A stretch of DNA of 64,000 bases from Bacteroidales bacterium (GTDB lineage: Bacteria; Bacteroidota; Bacteroidia; Bacteroidales; UBA932): the NCBI GenBank assembly GCA_017550525.1, contig JAFZOU010000037.1, positions 1 to 64,000 on the forward strand, in the 5' to 3' direction. Positions 61,525-64,000 of the stretch are shown in pieces. The translations under genes and the position numbers were made by a program. Each line of letters opens with the position of its first letter. Within the stretch, counting starts at the first letter, position 1. The notes under the pieces were generated by a model. It saw nothing but the letters and a program-made list of their open reading frames with translations. It was not told the DNA's origin and did not search any database.

Positions 61525-63921
61525 CTACACCGGCCAGATGAGGAGGCCGATGCGGAAGGCCGCGAAGGCGCAGACCCAGGCCACAAGGATGGTGTAGAGG
61601 CACAGGAGGATAGCCCAGCGCCAGGAACCGGTCTCGTTCTTCAGGGCCACGAAGGTGGCGATGCACGGGAAGTACAGCAGCACAAACACCATGAAGGCAA
61701 GGGCGGCGGCGGTGGGAACCGTGGCCTTGAGGGCAGCCTGGAGGGCGGTATCGTCCTCGTCACCCATACCTTCGTATTCCTCTCCGTCCTGGGCATACAT
61801 AACGCCGAGGGTGCTTATGACAAGTTCCTTGGCACCAACGCCGGCAAGAAGGCCAACGTCCATCTTCCAGTTGAAGCCAAGCGGCTCCATGGCGGGTTCA
61901 ATGGCCTTTCCAACCATGCCGATGTACGAGTGCTCCTGCTGATAAGCGGCCGTCTGGTCCGCGTGACGCGGGAAGTAACCAAGGAACCAGATTGCAACTG
62001 AGAAGATGAGGATGGTGGTGGCCATCTTCTCCAGGTACTGCTTGCCCTTTTCCCAGGTGTGGCGCCAGGTGGCTTTCCAGGTGGGCATACGGTACGGCGG
62101 CAGTTCCATCACAAACGGGAGGTCGTCGTCCTTGACGAATTTTCCTATGACAAGGGCCGATAATATGGCCAGAACTATTCCCAGAAGGTATATTCCAAGA
62201 AGCGCCGTCGCGGGACTTCCGGGGAAGAACGCCCCCGCGAACAGGACGAAAATCGGTAATCGGCCCGCGCAGGACATAAACGGAATTATGGCCATCGTGA
62301 CAAGGCGGGACTTCCGGCTCTCGATGGAGCGGGTGGCCATAATTGCCGGCACGTTGCAGCCAAAGCCCATAACCATGGGGATGAAACTCTTTCCGTGAAG
62401 GCCGATCCTGTGCATCAGTTTATCCACGATGAACGCCGCGCGGGCCATATAGCCGCTGTCCTCCATTATGGAAATGAAAAAGTACAGGATCATGATGTTG
62501 GGAAGGAACACAAGGACGCTCCCCACACCCGCGATGCATCCGTCAACCACAAGGTCCTTCAGCCAGCCATCGGCCATAAGTGAGCCGACGGCGTTTCCAA
62601 GCCAGCCCACCCCTGCCTCTATCCAGTCCATAGGATACTGGCCGATAGTGAACGTTGCCCAGAAAACAAACCACAGCAGCACCAGGAAAATGGGGAAAGC
62701 CGCCCACTGGTTGGTGACAATTGCGTCTATCCTGTCCGTGATGGTGCGGCGAGGCCTTTCTTCCTGATATTTCTGATAGGTCTCGGCAAGGGCGCCCTGG
62801 ATGAAGGCGTACTTTGCATCCACAATGGCGCTTTCCATATTGGTACCCACGATGCCTTCCACGCGCTCCATTTCATCGGCCCTGGCGTCTGAGATATCTC
62901 CTATGTTTGGCTTTCCGGACAGGAGGCGCTCAACCTCCTTGTCCCCTTCCAGATACTTTATTGTAAGGTATCTGGTGGAGTAGGTGGCCTTGAGTTCCTC
63001 ATTATATGCAATGTGCCTCTGGACCCTCTTTATGCTCTTTTCTATCTCCGCGCCGTGGTTGATGTGGATGTGGCGGGCAAGGCGGTCATCGGCCCCTTCA
63101 TATATCTTTATGACTGTGTCAAAGAGCTCCGGGATGCCGCGGCCGTCACGGGAAACCGTGGGGCAGACGGGCATACCAAGCAGGTAGCCCAGTTGCGTGG
63201 TGTCCAGTTTATCCCCCTTGTGCTCAAGTTCGTCGTACATATTGAGGGCCATCACAACCCTCAGGTTCATATCTATGAGCTGGGTTGTGAGGTAGAGGTT
63301 ACGCTCAATGTTTGAGGCGTCAACCACGTTCACAACAACGTCAGGGGTGGTTTCCAGCAGGTTTTTTCGGACATAAAGTTCCTCCGGAGAGTAGGCGCTG
63401 AGGGAGTAGGTGCCGGGCAGGTCCACCAAGGTTATTTCATAATCCCGAAACTTGAAATGGCCTTCCTTGGCGTCTACCGTCACACCTGAATAATTGCCTA
63501 CGTGCTCGTGGCTTCCGGAGGCAATGTTGAAGAGTGAAGTTTTTCCGCAGTTAGGATTGCCGACAAGCGCAACACGGATAGAGTGGTGACGTTCCTCGGC
63601 AACATGGGCCATGGCTTCTCCCAGGCGCCGGGGCTCTTCCATATCGGCCGGAAGTCCCTGAAGGTGCTCATCGCTTACCAGCGCCTCCCTGGCTTCCTCC
63701 TCCGTTACCACTTCTATAAGACGTGCTTCCTCTCTCCGGAGAGAGACTTTATAGCCGATTATTTCATATTCGATAGGGTCCTTGAGGGGGGCGTTGAGGA
63801 CAACCCTCACTTCCTTCCCCTTGATGAATCCCATCTCTATAAGACGTTTACGGAAACTGCCGTGACCGTGCACACGCACAATCACCGCCTTTTCCCCGGT
63901 CTTAAGGTCTGCAAGTATCAT
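61525..63921 (-). CDS. feoB: Ferrous iron transporter, FeoA-FeoB fusion
   Basis: 798 residues. Residues 1-72 are a FeoA (SH3-like) domain, MILADLKTGEKAVIVRVHG, then RLIEMGFIKG. From about 120 follows FeoB: G1 GNPNCGKTS, G3 VDLPGTYSLS, G4-like NMYDEL, then the Gate membrane domains (about 395-798) with GFGCNVPAI, and the conserved Cys-containing CAGRLPIFVLF. It imports Fe2+ through the inner membrane. FeoA-FeoB fusion is common in Bacteroidetes. No FeoC is seen. The promoter carries the operator-like box shared with the TonB operon. Confidence 0.96.
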   Translation of the reverse strand: MILADLKTGEKAVIVRVHGHGSFRKRLIEMGFIKGKEVRVVLNAPLKDPIEYEIIGYKVSLRREEARLIEVVTEEEAREALVSDEHLQGLPADMEEPRRLGEAMAHVAEERHHSIRVALVGNPNCGKTSLFNIASGSHEHVGNYSGVTVDAKEGHFKFRDYEITLVDLPGTYSLSAYSPEELYVRKNLLETTPDVVVNVVDASNIERNLYLTTQLIDMNLRVVMALNMYDELEHKGDKLDTTQLGYLLGMPVCPTVSRDGRGIPELFDTVIKIYEGADDRLARHIHINHGAEIEKSIKRVQRHIAYNEELKATYSTRYLTIKYLEGDKEVERLLSGKPNIGDISDARADEMERVEGIVGTNMESAIVDAKYAFIQGALAETYQKYQEERPRRTITDRIDAIVTNQWAAFPIFLVLLWFVFWATFTIGQYPMDWIEAGVGWLGNAVGSLMADGWLKDLVVDGCIAGVGSVLVFLPNIMILYFFISIMEDSGYMARAAFIVDKLMHRIGLHGKSFIPMVMGFGCNVPAIMATRSIESRKSRLVTMAIIPFMSCAGRLPIFVLFAGAFFPGSPATALLGIYLLGIVLAILSALVIGKFVKDDDLPFVMELPPYRMPTWKATWRHTWEKGKQYLEKMATTILIFSVAIWFLGYFPRHADQTAAYQQEHSYIGMVGKAIEPAMEPLGFNWKMDVGLLAGVGAKELVISTLGVMYAQDGEEYEGMGDEDDTALQAALKATVPTAAALAFMVFVLLYFPCIATFVALKNETGSWRWAILLCLYTILVAWVCAFAAFRIGLLIWPV

Positions 63922-63939
63922 ATAAAATAATTACCGCCG

Positions 63940-63970
63940 CAAAGTTAGCGCTTTGCGACGGTATGGTCAA
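63940..63970 (-). promoter_or_regulatory. Promoter of feoAB
   Basis: TTG (63970-63968), 20 bases, TAACTTTG (63947-63940); leader about 15 nt. A good consensus promoter. Confidence 0.75.
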
Positions 63971-63989
63971 TCCCAATAAATGGGGATAG
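63964..63989. promoter_or_regulatory. Operator-like 26-bp box shared with the TonB operon promoter
   Basis: Exact reverse complement of 3051-3076. The 18-bp dyad ends at the -33 of the feoAB promoter, in the same place as at the other locus. Candidate site for an iron- or redox-responsive regulator. Confidence 0.6.
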
Positions 63990-64000
63990 GGAAAAGCCCC

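Noticed and set aside
1..64000. tRNA, rRNA, prophage or integrase-bounded island
   Set aside because: No tRNA cloverleaf, rRNA, integrase or phage structural gene could be recognised in either strand.

Overview
The window looks like chromosomal DNA from an uncultured gut-type Bacteroidales bacterium. The evidence is promoters of the Bacteroidetes type (TTG, about 20 bp, then TAnnTTTG), SusC/SusD pairs, a hybrid two-component regulator, DUF4249/TonB pairs, an S46 peptidase and many outer-membrane lipoproteins. There is no phage, rRNA, tRNA or CRISPR array that I can see.

Layout. 1-1454: head of the S10 ribosomal operon (rplC, rplD, rplW; minus strand) with its own promoter. 1539-3018: a REP-associated transposase (RAYT) between two arrays of its probable REP palindromes. 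3110-12221: a plus-strand operon of TonB receptor, DUF4876 lipoprotein, DUF6850 barrel, fimbrillin/FISUMP lipoprotein and S46 dipeptidyl peptidase. 12266-14046: two small genes and a toxin-antitoxin-like pair. 14070-33900: a 20-kb minus-strand polysaccharide utilization locus (PUL) holding two LRR lipoproteins, an esterase, SusC, SusD, two DUF2961/GH172 enzymes around one GH32, a sugar porter, a serine hydrolase, a fructokinase and an HTCS sensor-regulator. 34115-38348: rsmE, ahcY, nhaA, fabG. 38442-41855: an outer-membrane barrel, two paralogous lipoproteins and a membrane AraC regulator. 41883-47655: a purine/pyrimidine operon (RIC-hemerythrin-LuxR fusion, apt, CBS-less guaB, guaA, pyrG). 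47706-51020: a second RAYT with a different REP family in three arrays, plus queH. 51021-60226: envelope genes, three tandem barrels, a DUF4249/TonB pair, a PLD enzyme and a prolyl oligopeptidase. 60284-61496: decayed island with a YhcG nuclease remnant, an ABC permease tail and two copies of a MITE-like hairpin element. 61525-63921: feoAB.

The PUL is the most interesting metabolic unit. GH172 members characterised so far act on alpha-D-fructofuranosides (difructose anhydride I) or D-arabinofuranosides. Two of them beside GH32, fructokinase and a sugar-binding HTCS suggest use of fructans that contain alpha-linked or anhydride fructose, possibly acetylated. The heptamer GGCCGAT/ATCGGCC occurs about 90 times in the window (about 8 expected) but only four times in the 20-kb PUL, so the PUL looks horizontally acquired.

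The most interesting regulatory signal is a 26-bp sequence shared exactly by the promoters of feoAB and of the TonB operon at the other end of the window. It carries an 18-bp dyad next to the -33 element in both, which suggests a common, perhaps iron-linked, regulator. Many promoters here abut start codons, so leaderless or near-leaderless mRNAs appear common.
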